From the NCBI GenBank assembly GCA_017305665.1, contig JAFKKH010000016.1, positions 62,001-126,000 on the forward strand: a stretch of DNA of 64,000 bases, written 5' to 3'. The notes under the pieces were generated by a model that saw only the letters and a program-made list of their open reading frames with translations, did no database searches and was not told the origin of the DNA. Both the position numbers and the translations under genes were made by a program. This document shows, in pieces, positions 26,324 through 35,362 of the stretch; within the stretch, counting starts at the first letter, position 1, and each line of letters starts with the position of its first letter. The stretch comes from Hyphomicrobiales bacterium (GTDB taxonomy: Bacteria; Pseudomonadota; Alphaproteobacteria; Rhizobiales; Xanthobacteraceae).

Positions 26324-26641
26324 ATGGAGCATATCGCGCAGGCCGTCGATCCCTTCGTGTTCCGGCTGTCGATCTTCGTGCTGGCCGTGTTCGTCGGTTA
26401 TTTCGTGGTGTGGTCGGTGACCCCGGCGCTGCATACGCCGCTGATGTCGGTCACCAACGCGATCTCGTCGGTGATCGTGGTCGGCGCGCTGCTCGCGGTC
26501 GGCGTCGGCATGATCTCGAGCGGCTCGGGCTGGGCGCGGGGCTTCGGCTTCGTGGCGCTGGTCTTCGCCTGCGTGAACATTTTCGGCGGCTTCCTCGTCA
26601 CCCAGCGCATGCTGGCGATGTACAAGAAGAAGCAGAAGTGA
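26324..26641 (+). CDS. pntAB: NAD(P) transhydrogenase subunit alpha, part 2
   Basis: A 105-residue membrane protein, the detached transmembrane part of subunit alpha. Three to four hydrophobic helices are visible, for example [20 protein letters not shown] and [14 protein letters not shown], and the end MYKKKQK is basic. The gene begins 11 bp after pntAA with AAGGAG before the ATG. Together with pntB it forms the proton channel of the complex. The length matches split transhydrogenases of alphaproteobacteria. Confidence 0.95.
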   Translation: MEHIAQAVDPFVFRLSIFVLAVFVGYFVVWSVTPALHTPLMSVTNAISSVIVVGALLAVGVGMISSGSGWARGFGFVALVFACVNIFGGFLVTQRMLAMYKKKQK

Positions 26642-26683
26642 GCGGCGTTCACCTCGTGGTGACGGAGACAAAGGGGGCCTGAG

Positions 26684-28084
26684 ATGAACGCCAATCTGTC
26701 TGCACTGCTTTATCTGGTCGCGGGTGTTCTGTTCATCCTGTCGCTGCGCGGGCTGTCGAGTCCGGCCTCGAGCCGTCAGGGCAATTTCCTAGGCATGATC
26801 GGCATGGCGATCGCGGTCGCCACAACGCTGGCGACGCATCCGCCGGCGGACGGCACGGCGTGGCTGCTTGTGATCCTCGGTGTCGCCATCGGTGGCAGCA
26901 TCGGTGCCGTGATCGCGCGCCGCGTGCCGATGACCTCGATGCCGGAACTGGTCGCGGCGTTCCACTCGCTGGTCGGCATGGCGGCGGTGCTGGTGGCCGC
27001 CGGCGCGTTCTATGCGCCCGAAGCGTTCGGCATCGGGACGCCCGGTCACATCCATTCGCAGAGCCTGGTCGAGATGTCGCTCGGCGTCGCCATCGGCGCG
27101 CTGACCTTCACCGGCTCGGTGATCGCGTTCGCGAAACTGTCGGGCCGGATGAGCGGCGCGCCGATCATCCTGCCGGCGCGGCACATCATCAACATCGTGC
27201 TCGGCCTTGCGTTGATCTTCTTCATCGTCGGTCTGGTGATGTCCGGCAGCGCGATGGATTTCTGGCTGATCGTCATTATCGCGCTGTCGCTCGGCGCGCT
27301 CTTGATCATCCCGATCGGCGGCGCCGACATGCCGGTCGTGATCTCGATGCTGAACTCGTATTCGGGTTGGGCCGCCGCCGGCATCGGCTTCACGCTGGGC
27401 AATTCGGCGCTGATCATCACCGGCGCGCTGGTCGGCTCCTCCGGTGCGATCCTGTCCTACATCATGTGCCATGCCATGAACCGCAGCTTCATCTCGGTCA
27501 TCCTCGGCGGCTTCGGCGGCGAGACCGCCGCGGCCGGTGGTGGCGCCGGCGGCGAAGTGCGTCCGGTCAAGCTTGGCTCGGCCGACGATGCGGCTTTCAT
27601 CATGAAGAACGCGCAGAAGGTGATCATCGTGCCGGGCTACGGCATGGCGGTGGCGCAGGCGCAGCACGCCTTGCGCGAAATGGCCGACAACCTCAAGAAA
27701 GAGGGCGTCGAGGTCAAGTATGCCATTCACCCGGTCGCGGGCCGTATGCCCGGCCACATGAACGTGCTGCTCGCCGAAGCCAACGTGCCCTATGACGAGG
27801 TGTTCGAACTCGAGGATATCAATTCCGAGTTCGCCCAGGCCGACGTCGCTTTCGTGATCGGCGCCAACGACGTCACCAACCCGGCAGCGGAAGAGGACAA
27901 GACCTCACCGATCTACGGCATGCCGGTGCTGCAGGTCTGGAAGGCCGGCACGGTGATGTTCATCAAGCGCTCGCTGGCGTCAGGCTACGCTGGCATCGAT
28001 AATCCACTGTTCTATCGCGACAACACCATGATGCTGCTTGGCGACGCCAAGAAGATGACGGAGAATATCGTCAAGGCGATGTAA
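26684..28084 (+). CDS. pntB: NAD(P) transhydrogenase subunit beta
   Basis: A 466-residue protein with about nine membrane helices in residues 1-265 and a soluble NADP(H)-binding domain after that. Seen are SMLNSYSGWAAAGIGF in the membrane part and, in the soluble part, IIVPGYGMAVAQAQHAL, HPVAGRMPGHMNVLLAEA and VIGANDVTNPAAEEDK, all strongly conserved in the family. It completes the pntAA-AB-B operon, 42 bp after pntAB. The complex supplies NADPH for biosynthesis and redox defence. Confidence 0.97.
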   Translation: MNANLSALLYLVAGVLFILSLRGLSSPASSRQGNFLGMIGMAIAVATTLATHPPADGTAWLLVILGVAIGGSIGAVIARRVPMTSMPELVAAFHSLVGMAAVLVAAGAFYAPEAFGIGTPGHIHSQSLVEMSLGVAIGALTFTGSVIAFAKLSGRMSGAPIILPARHIINIVLGLALIFFIVGLVMSGSAMDFWLIVIIALSLGALLIIPIGGADMPVVISMLNSYSGWAAAGIGFTLGNSALIITGALVGSSGAILSYIMCHAMNRSFISVILGGFGGETAAAGGGAGGEVRPVKLGSADDAAFIMKNAQKVIIVPGYGMAVAQAQHALREMADNLKKEGVEVKYAIHPVAGRMPGHMNVLLAEANVPYDEVFELEDINSEFAQADVAFVIGANDVTNPAAEEDKTSPIYGMPVLQVWKAGTVMFIKRSLASGYAGIDNPLFYRDNTMMLLGDAKKMTENIVKAM

Positions 28085-28114
28085 TACGGCGACGTTCAAC
28101 AGCGGGAGACCGAC

Positions 28115-28531
28115 ATGGCTGACAACAAGGCGAAGCGTGGAGGAAGCGATCGACGCTTGATCGCATTGAGTGAGGCTTACGAGGTCCGTTACTGGTCCAA
28201 GAAGTTCAAGGTCACACCGGCCAAGCTGAAGGCAGCCGTCAAGGCCGCTGGACACTCTGCGAAGAAGGTCGAAGCCTATCTCAAGCTGCAGAAGCACAAG
28301 GCGCGGGATCGGGCGCTGATCGCGCTGAGCCAACCCTATGAGGTCAGCTACTGGTCGAAGAAGTTCAAGGTGACGCCCGCGCGGCTGCGTGCCGCCGTCA
28401 AGGCGGTCGGCCATTCTTCGAGAAAGGTCGGCGAATACCTCGCTCCCAAGAAGAAGACCGTCAAAAAGAAGAAGATGGTGAAGAAGGCGAAGAAGAGCAC
28501 CAGGAAATCCGTCAAGAAACGCGCCAGATAG
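28115..28531 (+). CDS. Tandem DUF3606 protein with a histone-like Lys tail
   Basis: A 138-residue basic protein. Two copies of one unit are visible. The first, residues about 13-57, has LIALSEAYEVRYWSKKFKVT and AAVKAAGHSAKKVEAYL. The second, residues about 67-111, has LIALSQPYEVSYWSKKFKVT and AAVKAVGHSSRKVGEYL. This is the DUF3606 pattern, normally a single copy of about 60 residues. A Lys-rich tail (KKKTVKKKKMVKKAKKS) follows, like the tail of histone H1. GGGAG precedes the ATG. Nucleic-acid binding is inferred from composition only. Confidence 0.8.
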   Translation: MADNKAKRGGSDRRLIALSEAYEVRYWSKKFKVTPAKLKAAVKAAGHSAKKVEAYLKLQKHKARDRALIALSQPYEVSYWSKKFKVTPARLRAAVKAVGHSSRKVGEYLAPKKKTVKKKKMVKKAKKSTRKSVKKRAR

Positions 28532-28546
28532 CGCCGCTTCGATCTG

Positions 28547-29644
28547 ATGAGTTCGCATAGCTCAATGCCGCGGTCAGCGTGGGTTTTCCCCGCGCTGGCC
28601 GTTATGCTTTTTGCGAGCTCGGAAATTCTTGGCGTCACGTTCACGCCCACGGCAGGCGGCCTTGTCATCGCCGCCGTTCTGCTGGTGATCCTGTTCGGCA
28701 CCGTCTTCGCCGCCGTGCATCATGCCGAGGTGATCGCGGAGCGGATCGGCGAGCCCTACGGCACGTTGCTGCTGACGCTTGCAGTTACAATCATCGAGGT
28801 CGCCCTGATCGCGACCATCATGCTGGGCGACAAGGCGGTGCCGGCGCTGGCGCGCGACACCGTGTTCGCAGTGGTCATGATTGTCTGCAACGGGCTCGTC
28901 GGCGTTTGCATCCTGACCGGCGGATTGCGCTTTCGCGAGCAGGACGTCCGGGTAACCGGCACCAACGTCTATCTCAGCGTGTTGATCGTGTTCGCGACGA
29001 TCACGCTGGTGATGCCCAACTACACGCTGTCCACGCCGGGGCCGCTGTATTCGGAGCTGCAGCTCGGCTTCGTCAGCGTCGTGACCATCATCCTCTACGC
29101 CGTCTTCCTGTATACGCAGACCGTTCTGCATCGGGATTACTTCGTTATCGACGATGGCAGCGGCGATGACGGCGCCGGGCAAATGCCGAACCGCATGCTC
29201 ACTCTGAGTGTCGTGCTGCTTATGGTCTCGCTGCTTGCCGTTGTGCTTCTGGCCAAGAAATTTTCGCTGGTTGTCGATGCGGGAATCGCGCTCGTCGGCG
29301 CGCCGGAAGCGTTGGCCGGCGTGCTGGTGGCGCTCCTGATCCTGCTGCCGGAAAGCGTCGCGGCGATTTCGGCCGCGCGTCACAACGATCTGCAGAAGAG
29401 CATCAATCTCGCGCTCGGGTCATCGCTGGCAACGATCGGCTTGACGATTCCGGCCGTCGCGGTCGCGGCCTACATCATGGACAAGCCGCTCGAGCTCGGT
29501 CTCAGCGCGCAGAAGATGATCCTGCTCGGTATGACATTTCTGCTGAGCATGCTGACCTTTGGAACCGGACGGACCAATATCCTGTTTGGAATGATCCACA
29601 TCGTGGTGTTCGCGATCTATATCTTCATGGTCTTTGTGCCATGA
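28547..29644 (+). CDS. chaA: Ca2+/H+ antiporter, ChaA-like
   Basis: A 365-residue inner-membrane protein with about eleven helices in two homologous halves. The first cation-exchanger motif, HHAEVIAERIGEPYGTLLLT with the acidic ETxxE-like region IIEVAL, is at residues about 57-85. The second half carries ILLPESVAAISAARHNDLQKS and INLALGSSLATIGLT. ChaA exchanges Ca2+ (and Na+ or K+) for protons. A charged loop near residue 205 (DDGSGDDG) separates the halves. It starts 15 bp after the DUF3606 gene, and the cupin gene follows. Confidence 0.9.
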   Translation: MSSHSSMPRSAWVFPALAVMLFASSEILGVTFTPTAGGLVIAAVLLVILFGTVFAAVHHAEVIAERIGEPYGTLLLTLAVTIIEVALIATIMLGDKAVPALARDTVFAVVMIVCNGLVGVCILTGGLRFREQDVRVTGTNVYLSVLIVFATITLVMPNYTLSTPGPLYSELQLGFVSVVTIILYAVFLYTQTVLHRDYFVIDDGSGDDGAGQMPNRMLTLSVVLLMVSLLAVVLLAKKFSLVVDAGIALVGAPEALAGVLVALLILLPESVAAISAARHNDLQKSINLALGSSLATIGLTIPAVAVAAYIMDKPLELGLSAQKMILLGMTFLLSMLTFGTGRTNILFGMIHIVVFAIYIFMVFVP

Positions 29645-29669
29645 ACAATCTCACGAATGGAGTCGAGTG

Positions 29670-29954
29670 ATGCTTGCAGCGAAATCCGACGTTCAGCAGG
29701 ACACCCCTGAGGTCCGCGTGACCGAGTGGCGGCTGGTGCCGGGCAGTGCCACGGGCCCGCACACCCATGAAATGGACTACGTGATCGTTCCCATCACCAC
29801 CAGCGAAATGACCATTGTGGCCCCGGATGGCAGCCGGTCCAAATCGCAGATCGCGACCGGCAAATCCTATTTCCGCAAGGCCGGCGTTCAGCACGACGTG
29901 CTGAACGAAACCGCCAGCGAGATCGTGTTTCTGGAGATCGAACTGAAGCCGTAG
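29670..29954 (+). CDS. Single-domain cupin protein
   Basis: A 94-residue protein starting MLAAKSDVQQD, chosen because GGAG lies upstream at a fair distance; a frame from 29634 overlaps chaA and looks non-coding. The cupin motif 1 is TGPHTHEMDYV, with the metal-binding His pair and Glu, and motif 2 includes RKAGVQHDVLNET. Such small cupins may be enzymes or sensors of metal-bound ligands. It follows chaA by 25 bp, so the two probably share a transcript. Substrate unknown. Confidence 0.82.
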   Translation: MLAAKSDVQQDTPEVRVTEWRLVPGSATGPHTHEMDYVIVPITTSEMTIVAPDGSRSKSQIATGKSYFRKAGVQHDVLNETASEIVFLEIELKP

Positions 29955-30001
29955 CGACGCGCCGTCTGGTCAAGACGGCAAGATGCGAATATCATGATCC
30001 C

Positions 30002-30406
30002 ATGGGCGGGATTTTGCGACGCTGTCTTGTGGTCATTCTCTCGGCGGCGCTGCTTGCCGCTGGACTGCCGGTTGCGCATGCGATGCCTTGCGCAACCACG
30101 TCGCAGCCGCCTGCATCCGTGCATCACCATCATGACATGGCCACAACCATGGATATGACGTCGCATATCCATGACAGCGACCAGGTTGCGATGCCGTCAC
30201 AGCGTCATGAGCATCGTGACAAGGCCGCGTTCGATATCTGCAAGTGCCTGAACTGCGGGATGTGCGCGACGCCAGTGATGCAGCCATCGGCCCGCGGCGC
30301 CATTCCGGAGCGCTTCGGCCATCGCTTCCTCCATGCCTTTGCGGAGGAGATTTGTCCGGCGGTGGCCGTCGGAGTCGATCCAGGAGTTCCCATCCTCGTT
30401 GCATGA
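30002..30406 (+). CDS. His-rich secreted protein with a Cys motif, putative metal binder
   Basis: A 134-residue protein with a signal peptide (residues 1-27, CLVVILSAALLAAGLPVAHA). The mature part has a His/Met/Asp-rich stretch (VHHHHDMATTMDMTSHIH), another HEHRD, and then CKCLNCGMC, four Cys in a CxCxxCxxC pattern. This fits a periplasmic metal-binding protein, copper being the most likely choice by analogy with His/Met-rich copper proteins. The start has only a weak ribosome site. It lies 69 bp before the outer-membrane-type gene at 30476, which has a His/Met-rich N terminus too. Confidence 0.7.
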   Translation: MGGILRRCLVVILSAALLAAGLPVAHAMPCATTSQPPASVHHHHDMATTMDMTSHIHDSDQVAMPSQRHEHRDKAAFDICKCLNCGMCATPVMQPSARGAIPERFGHRFLHAFAEEICPAVAVGVDPGVPILVA

Positions 30407-30475
30407 GCGCGTCTTGCGCCATTCGCTGACCGCCGCCGCTGGTGCGGCAATGCGTCCGTTTGTTTCGAGGAAATC

Positions 30476-31921
30476 ATGTCACACGTTTCGCTTCATTGGG
30501 GCCGCCGTCGCGCGTGCCTCGCAGTTATCCTGCTGACTCTGGCGTCTGCGGCTTCGGGCGAGGAAATGCCCGATCACATGCACATGGATCATGTCGCGTC
30601 AGATCACGTATCCCACCGTTCCGGATCCGTACACCAAACGAAAAGAAAGCATCCGACGGCGATGCCAAAGCCTGCCGCGCCGGCCACCGCGACAGAAATG
30701 GATCATTCAACGATGGATTCCGGACATATGGATCACGGGATGTCCGGCCACGGCGCCATGACCGGCTTCCTCGGGCCTTACATGATGACGCGTGAGGCGT
30801 CAGGAACGAGCTGGCAGCCGGACACCTCGCCTCACGAGGGCCTGCATCGCCAGCTCGAGGAATGGAGCGTGATGACCCATGGCTCCATCAATCTGAACTA
30901 CGTTGGCCAGCCGGGTCCGCGCGGCGCGGACAAGACGTTCGTCAGCGGCATGCTTATGACCATGGCGCAACGTCCGCTGGGTGACGGCACCTTCGGCGTG
31001 CGGGCCATGCTGTCCCCGGAACCGTTCATGGGCGCGAGCGGCTATCCGCTGCTGCTTGCAACCGGCGAGACCGCCGACGGTGTCTCCCATCTGGTCGATC
31101 GCCAGCATCCGCACGATCTGTTCATGGAGCTGGCGGCGACGTACAGCCGGAACATCACCGCGAATTCGAGCGTCTTCATCTATGGCGGTCTGCCCGGCGA
31201 ACCTGCGCTTGGCCCGCCGGCGTTCATGCATCGCCTGAGCGGCATGGACAATCCGGAGGCGCCGATCAGCCATCATTGGCTGGATTCGACGCATATTACG
31301 TTCGGCGTGGTGACAGCGGGCGTTGTCCTCGACAACTGGAAATTCGAGGCTTCGACCTTTCGCGGCCGCGAGCCCGACCAGTATCGCTACGACATCGAGC
31401 GACCTTATCTGGACAGCTTTGCCGGACGCGTGAGCTGGAATCCGGTTCGCGAACTGTCGCTGCAGGTCTCGTACGGACATATCAATTCGCCGGAGCAGCT
31501 TGCTCCGTCGGTCAGCGAAAACCGCCTCACGGCATCGGCGATCTACACGACACCATTCGGGGACGGACATCTGTGGAGTACGACGGTAGCCTGGGGCCGC
31601 AAGATGCTGAGCTCCGGCGACACGCTGGATGCCTATCTGTTCGAGAGTTCGGCGATCCTGAAAAACAACTGGACCCTGTTCATGCGTGCCGAGAGGGTCG
31701 CGGAAAATGAACTGACCGACGACATTATCGGTCTCGAAGGAAGGACGTTCACGGTCGGCAAGGTATCGGCGGGTGGCATCTACGATTTCGTCCGCACCGC
31801 GCATGCCAAGTTCGGTATCGGCGGGCTGGTCAGCCGCTATGTGCTGCCGGACAATCTGAAGCCGGTCTATGGCCGCGACCTCACCGGCTTCATGGTTTTC
31901 GGCCGGATCAAGCTGCTCTGA
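30476..31921 (+). CDS. Putative outer-membrane beta-barrel protein with a His/Met-rich N terminus
   Basis: A 481-residue protein. A signal peptide ends near SAASGEE, and residues about 30-105 are rich in His, Met and Asp (DHMHMDHVASDHVSH, HSTMDSGHMDHGMSGHG), a composition typical of copper-handling exported proteins. The rest has alternating polar and hydrophobic strands (GTFGVRAMLSP, SSVFIYGGLPG, LSLQVSYGHI, GGIYDFV), as in a beta-barrel. CGAGGAAAT precedes the ATG. It follows the His-rich gene at 30002. Copper export or storage is inference; the protein is not clearly CopB/PcoB. Confidence 0.72.
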   Translation: MSHVSLHWGRRRACLAVILLTLASAASGEEMPDHMHMDHVASDHVSHRSGSVHQTKRKHPTAMPKPAAPATATEMDHSTMDSGHMDHGMSGHGAMTGFLGPYMMTREASGTSWQPDTSPHEGLHRQLEEWSVMTHGSINLNYVGQPGPRGADKTFVSGMLMTMAQRPLGDGTFGVRAMLSPEPFMGASGYPLLLATGETADGVSHLVDRQHPHDLFMELAATYSRNITANSSVFIYGGLPGEPALGPPAFMHRLSGMDNPEAPISHHWLDSTHITFGVVTAGVVLDNWKFEASTFRGREPDQYRYDIERPYLDSFAGRVSWNPVRELSLQVSYGHINSPEQLAPSVSENRLTASAIYTTPFGDGHLWSTTVAWGRKMLSSGDTLDAYLFESSAILKNNWTLFMRAERVAENELTDDIIGLEGRTFTVGKVSAGGIYDFVRTAHAKFGIGGLVSRYVLPDNLKPVYGRDLTGFMVFGRIKLL

Positions 31922-32036
31922 TCCACCCGGACATGAAACATCGCGGCGGATGGGGTGTTTGCCACCGATCCGTCGCGATTGATCCCTGAATCGGCCCTAA
32001 AGTTCACCCATCAGAAAGTGCGGGGAGAAGCCGGTC

Positions 32037-32870
32037 ATGCTGAAAGTCGCCTCAAAATTCTTTCTTGAAAAGATCCTGCCGTCGATCGTGGCGACGGTTA
32101 CGGGCGCCTACATCGTCAACCACTACATCGTCGGCACGCCTGCCGATGCGCCGGTTGCTGCCGCCGTCTCGACTGCACAGCCGGTCAAGGCGGCCGATGC
32201 CAAGACCGCAACTGAAGCGTCTGCAGCGTCCGACGCTTCCACGCACGTCGCCAACGTTCCCGAGGACGGCGTTCACGCCAAGGGAATTTCCGAGAAGGCG
32301 ATCGAGCGGACACCGGTCGAAAAGGTGAAGAAGGCCGAGAAGCCGGTCGAGGCCGCGAGCCAGCCGGCGGAGCCGAAGCGGCATCCCCAGGTCCAGCGGG
32401 AGAGGGCGGTTGCCAAGCTCACCCCGGCCGAGGCAACAACCAGTCCTGATGAGCGCCGCGATGCGACCGACTTGGCACGCGCCGCGATCGAGCGTCTGCG
32501 CGGAACGAGAACGAGCGAGCGTCCGCAGGAGGCCGCCCGGTCTCAGGAAACCGCGCCTCGTCAGCCGGAGCCGCCGCGCGTGGCGGTCCAGGAAGCACCG
32601 CGTGTGGTGGCACCTTCGGTTCAGCCGCTGCCGCCGGCCATCATGGTGTCGACGCCGCGGGTGGAAACTCCCGACCCGCAGATGCAGCCTGACACCCAGC
32701 CTCTCGATCCGCGGCGGCCGATCCCGCCTGCCAATATCCCGGACGCTGCGCGCCCGCTCGACCTTCAGGCGAGCGCTTCAATCCCGTCGGTGCGTGCCCA
32801 CGATACGACCGTCGCCGACGACGTGCTGTCGGCTGCCAAATCGGTTTTCCAGGCGGTGCTGCCGCGGTAG
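32037..32870 (+). CDS. Membrane-anchored low-complexity protein, unknown function
   Basis: A 277-residue protein. Residues about 10-33 form one membrane helix (EKILPSIVATVTGAYIVN). Everything after it is low complexity, rich in Ala, Pro, Glu, Lys, Gln and Arg, with one possible helical patch at DATDLARAAIERLRGT and a short hydrophobic ending VLSAAKSVFQAVLP. GGGGAG precedes the ATG. I recognise no domain. The likely layout is a cytoplasmic-membrane anchor with a long disordered periplasmic part. Confidence 0.65.
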   Translation: MLKVASKFFLEKILPSIVATVTGAYIVNHYIVGTPADAPVAAAVSTAQPVKAADAKTATEASAASDASTHVANVPEDGVHAKGISEKAIERTPVEKVKKAEKPVEAASQPAEPKRHPQVQRERAVAKLTPAEATTSPDERRDATDLARAAIERLRGTRTSERPQEAARSQETAPRQPEPPRVAVQEAPRVVAPSVQPLPPAIMVSTPRVETPDPQMQPDTQPLDPRRPIPPANIPDAARPLDLQASASIPSVRAHDTTVADDVLSAAKSVFQAVLPR

Positions 32871-32897
32871 GCGTGTCGGCGACTGGATAGCCGAAAT

Positions 32898-32928
32898 AAA
32901 AAACGCGGGCCAAAGGCCCGCGTTTTTT
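32898..32928. terminator. Bidirectional terminator between the low-complexity gene and rpsU
   Basis: AAAAAACGCGGGCC at 32898-32911 pairs perfectly with 32915-32928 around AAA, giving a stem with A/T tracts on both sides that serves the convergent gene at 32037 and rpsU. Confidence 0.95.
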
Positions 32929-32947
32929 ATTCGGATGGAATGTCGTC

Positions 32948-33247
32948 TTAGCGCGGAGCGCGGGGACCCGCGCCGGCGCCACGACCGCCCGCGCCACGAT
33001 CACCGCCCGGACCAGCACCGAATGCCGGCTTCGGCTTCATCGGCAGCAGGCCTTCGCGCTGCAACTTCTTGCGCGCCAGCTTGCGTGCGCGGCGCACGGC
33101 TTCGGCCTTTTCACGGGCCTTCTTCTCGGAGGGCTTTTCGTAATGTCCGCGGAGCTTCATCTCGCGGAAAATCCCCTCGCGCTGCATCTTCTTCTTCAGC
33201 GCCTTGAGGGCTTGATCGACATTGTTATCGCGAACGAGAACCTGCAC
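32948..33247 (-). CDS. rpsU: 30S ribosomal protein bS21, with a Gly/Arg-rich tail
   Basis: A 99-residue protein, started at a GTG (33245-33247) after GGAAGAGGA; a longer frame upstream is not conserved. The ribosomal core is [20 protein letters not shown] and [20 protein letters not shown], and the basic part [20 protein letters not shown] follows. The C-terminal 23 residues are Gly/Arg-rich ([18 protein letters not shown]), so the protein is longer than E. coli bS21 (71 residues), as in related alphaproteobacteria. It binds the 30S platform and helps start translation. Confidence 0.95.
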   Translation of the reverse strand: MQVLVRDNNVDQALKALKKKMQREGIFREMKLRGHYEKPSEKKAREKAEAVRRARKLARKKLQREGLLPMKPKPAFGAGPGGDRGAGGRGAGAGPRAPR

Positions 33248-33514
33248 GCGGCATCCTCTTCCAATTGCACGGAGTGTGAATTCGTCAGACAGCCGGGGGC
33301 CGACAAAGGCCATACCCTCAGCGTCAAGGGCGCCGATGTAACAGATCAAAACGAGAATGTCCACCGGCTAGGAGCCATTCCGGCTGCCGGGATTCCGCAG
33401 ATTCCAGGGGATTCACGCCTCACGCCACCTCAAAAAGGTTCAGAAATGGGTCACAGCCGGTTCCTATGGTTCCCGGGAGGGCGGACGATTCCCGCAATCT
33501 TATGGAGGTGCGAT

Positions 33515-34228
33515 ATGGACGTCAGGAAATACGCGGCCGAGGCGATCGGCACATTTTGGTTGACCTTTATGGGGTGCGGCAGCGCTGTGCTGGCCGCGAC
33601 CTTTCCGCAGGTTGGGATCGGATTTCTCGGCGTTGCCTTCACCTTTGGCCTGAGCGTTGTCACCATGGCCTATGCCATCGGGCATATCTCGGGTTGCCAT
33701 CTCAATCCGGCGATCACGGTGGGATTGACTGCCGGCGGGCGGTTTCCGGCGGGGCAGGTGGTGCCTTACATCATTGCGCAGGTCATCGGTGCGGTGGCCG
33801 CATCGGCGCTGCTGTATGTGATCGCCAGCGGGGCGGCGGGCTTCGATGTTGCCAAGGGTTTTGCCGCGAACGGTTATAGCGAGCATTCGCCGGGCCACTA
33901 CAGCCTTGTCGTCGGCTTCATCACCGAGGTGACGATGACGGCGATGTTCCTGTTCGTCATCATGGGATCGACCCATGGCAAGGCGCCGGCGGGATTCGCG
34001 CCGCTTGCGATCGGTCTGGCGCTGGTGATGATCCACCTCGTCAGCATTCCCGTCACCAATACGTCGGTGAACCCGGCGCGCAGCACGGGTCCCGCGCTGT
34101 TCGTCGGCGGCTGGGCCTTGCAGCAACTCTGGCTGTTCTGGGTGGCGCCGCTGATCGGCGGCATCATCGGCGGCGTGGTCTACCGCTGGCTCAGTGACGA
34201 GCCGCAGGGCGTCGTTGCCGGAAACTAG
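33515..34228 (+). CDS. aqpZ: Aquaporin Z
   Basis: A 237-residue channel with six membrane helices. The two pore motifs are [10 protein letters not shown] (residues about 61-70) and [14 protein letters not shown]. The selectivity-filter region [16 protein letters not shown] matches AqpZ of E. coli, so water rather than glycerol is the likely substrate. GGAGGT at 33504-33509 fixes the ATG. The preceding 267 bases up to the divergent rpsU start hold no gene that I can see. It shares a terminator with purK. Confidence 0.96.
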   Translation: MDVRKYAAEAIGTFWLTFMGCGSAVLAATFPQVGIGFLGVAFTFGLSVVTMAYAIGHISGCHLNPAITVGLTAGGRFPAGQVVPYIIAQVIGAVAASALLYVIASGAAGFDVAKGFAANGYSEHSPGHYSLVVGFITEVTMTAMFLFVIMGSTHGKAPAGFAPLAIGLALVMIHLVSIPVTNTSVNPARSTGPALFVGGWALQQLWLFWVAPLIGGIIGGVVYRWLSDEPQGVVAGN

Positions 34229-34237
34229 GGCGAGTCG

Positions 34238-34265
34238 AAAGGGCCGCGATCAGTCGCGGCCCTTT
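34238..34265. terminator. Bidirectional terminator between aqpZ and purK
   Basis: AAAGGGCCGCGA at 34238-34249 pairs with TCGCGGCCCTTT at 34254-34265 around TCAG. It overlaps the last codons of purK. Confidence 0.85.
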
Positions 34266-35362
34266 GTTTCGGTGACATGGACTTCCGTCACATGTCCCAT
34301 CTTGCGGCCGGGGCGCGGCGCGCCCTTGCCATAGAGATGCACGGTCGCGCCGGGAACGGTGAGCCATCGTTCGTAATCGAGAATGTCGTCGCCGATCAGG
34401 TTGGTCATGGTGACCGCGCTGTGACGCACCGGCTTGCCGAGCGGCCAGCCCGCGACGGCGCGGATGTGCTGCTCGAACTGCGAGATCGATGCGCCGTCCA
34501 GCGTCCAGTGCCCTGAATTGTGCACGCGCGGCGCGATCTCGTTGACGAGCAGCGTCGGCCCGTTCGGGCCGGGCACCACGAACATCTCCACGGCGAGCAC
34601 GCCGACATAGTCGAGCGCGGTCGCGATCGTCTCGGCCATCGTGCGCGCCTGCGCCGCGAGCGTATCGGGAATTGCCGCAGGCACGCGTGAATACTTCAGA
34701 ATGTGATCGCGATGCTCGTTCTCGGTGACATCGAAGGATTCGACGCTGCCGTCGGCGCCGCGCGCGGCGATCACGGAAATCTCGCGCTCGAATGGCACGA
34801 AGGCTTCGAGGATCGCCGCCTTGGTGCCGAGATCGTCCCACACCTGATCGAGATCGTCGCCTTCGCGAATGATCGCCTGGCCCTTGCCGTCGTAGCCGAA
34901 GCGGCGGGTCTTGATCACCGCAGGCAGGCCGATGATCTTGACTGCCTCGCGCAGTGTCTGCACCGATCTGACGTCGGCATACGCTGCGGTGCCGATGCCG
35001 AGATCGGTCACGAAATCCTTCTCGATCAGCCGGTCCTGTACCGTTTCCAGAATGCGATGGCTCGGCAGCACCGGACGGCGCGCGGCAAGAACCATCGCGG
35101 TCGCAGCCGGGACGTTCTCGAATTCATAGGTGATGACGTCGACGTCAGCGGCGAATAGCTCCAGCGCTTCGACATCGGCATATTCGGCGCAGGTGGCGTT
35201 CTGCACCACGTCGAATGCCGGCGAGTCAGGATCCGGCGAGAACACCTGGCACTTGAGGCCGAGGCGCGCCGCCGCCAGTGCCAGCATCCGGCCGAGTTGT
35301 CCGCCGCCGAGAATGCCAATGGTGTCGCCCGGCTTGAGCGTCACCCGCTGCGAACCGCTCAC
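34250..35362 (-). CDS. purK: N5-carboxyaminoimidazole ribonucleotide synthase
   Basis: A 370-residue ATP-grasp enzyme that uses ATP and bicarbonate to carboxylate AIR to N5-CAIR in purine synthesis. Seen are the N-terminal [13 protein letters not shown], the ATP-grasp parts [14 protein letters not shown] and [14 protein letters not shown], and the metal site [15 protein letters not shown]. Length is normal. Its ATG overlaps the stop of purE (35359-35362), so the pair is translationally coupled. The 3' end falls in the shared terminator. Confidence 0.96.
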   Translation of the reverse strand: MSGSQRVTLKPGDTIGILGGGQLGRMLALAAARLGLKCQVFSPDPDSPAFDVVQNATCAEYADVEALELFAADVDVITYEFENVPAATAMVLAARRPVLPSHRILETVQDRLIEKDFVTDLGIGTAAYADVRSVQTLREAVKIIGLPAVIKTRRFGYDGKGQAIIREGDDLDQVWDDLGTKAAILEAFVPFEREISVIAARGADGSVESFDVTENEHRDHILKYSRVPAAIPDTLAAQARTMAETIATALDYVGVLAVEMFVVPGPNGPTLLVNEIAPRVHNSGHWTLDGASISQFEQHIRAVAGWPLGKPVRHSAVTMTNLIGDDILDYERWLTVPGATVHLYGKGAPRPGRKMGHVTEVHVTETKGRD

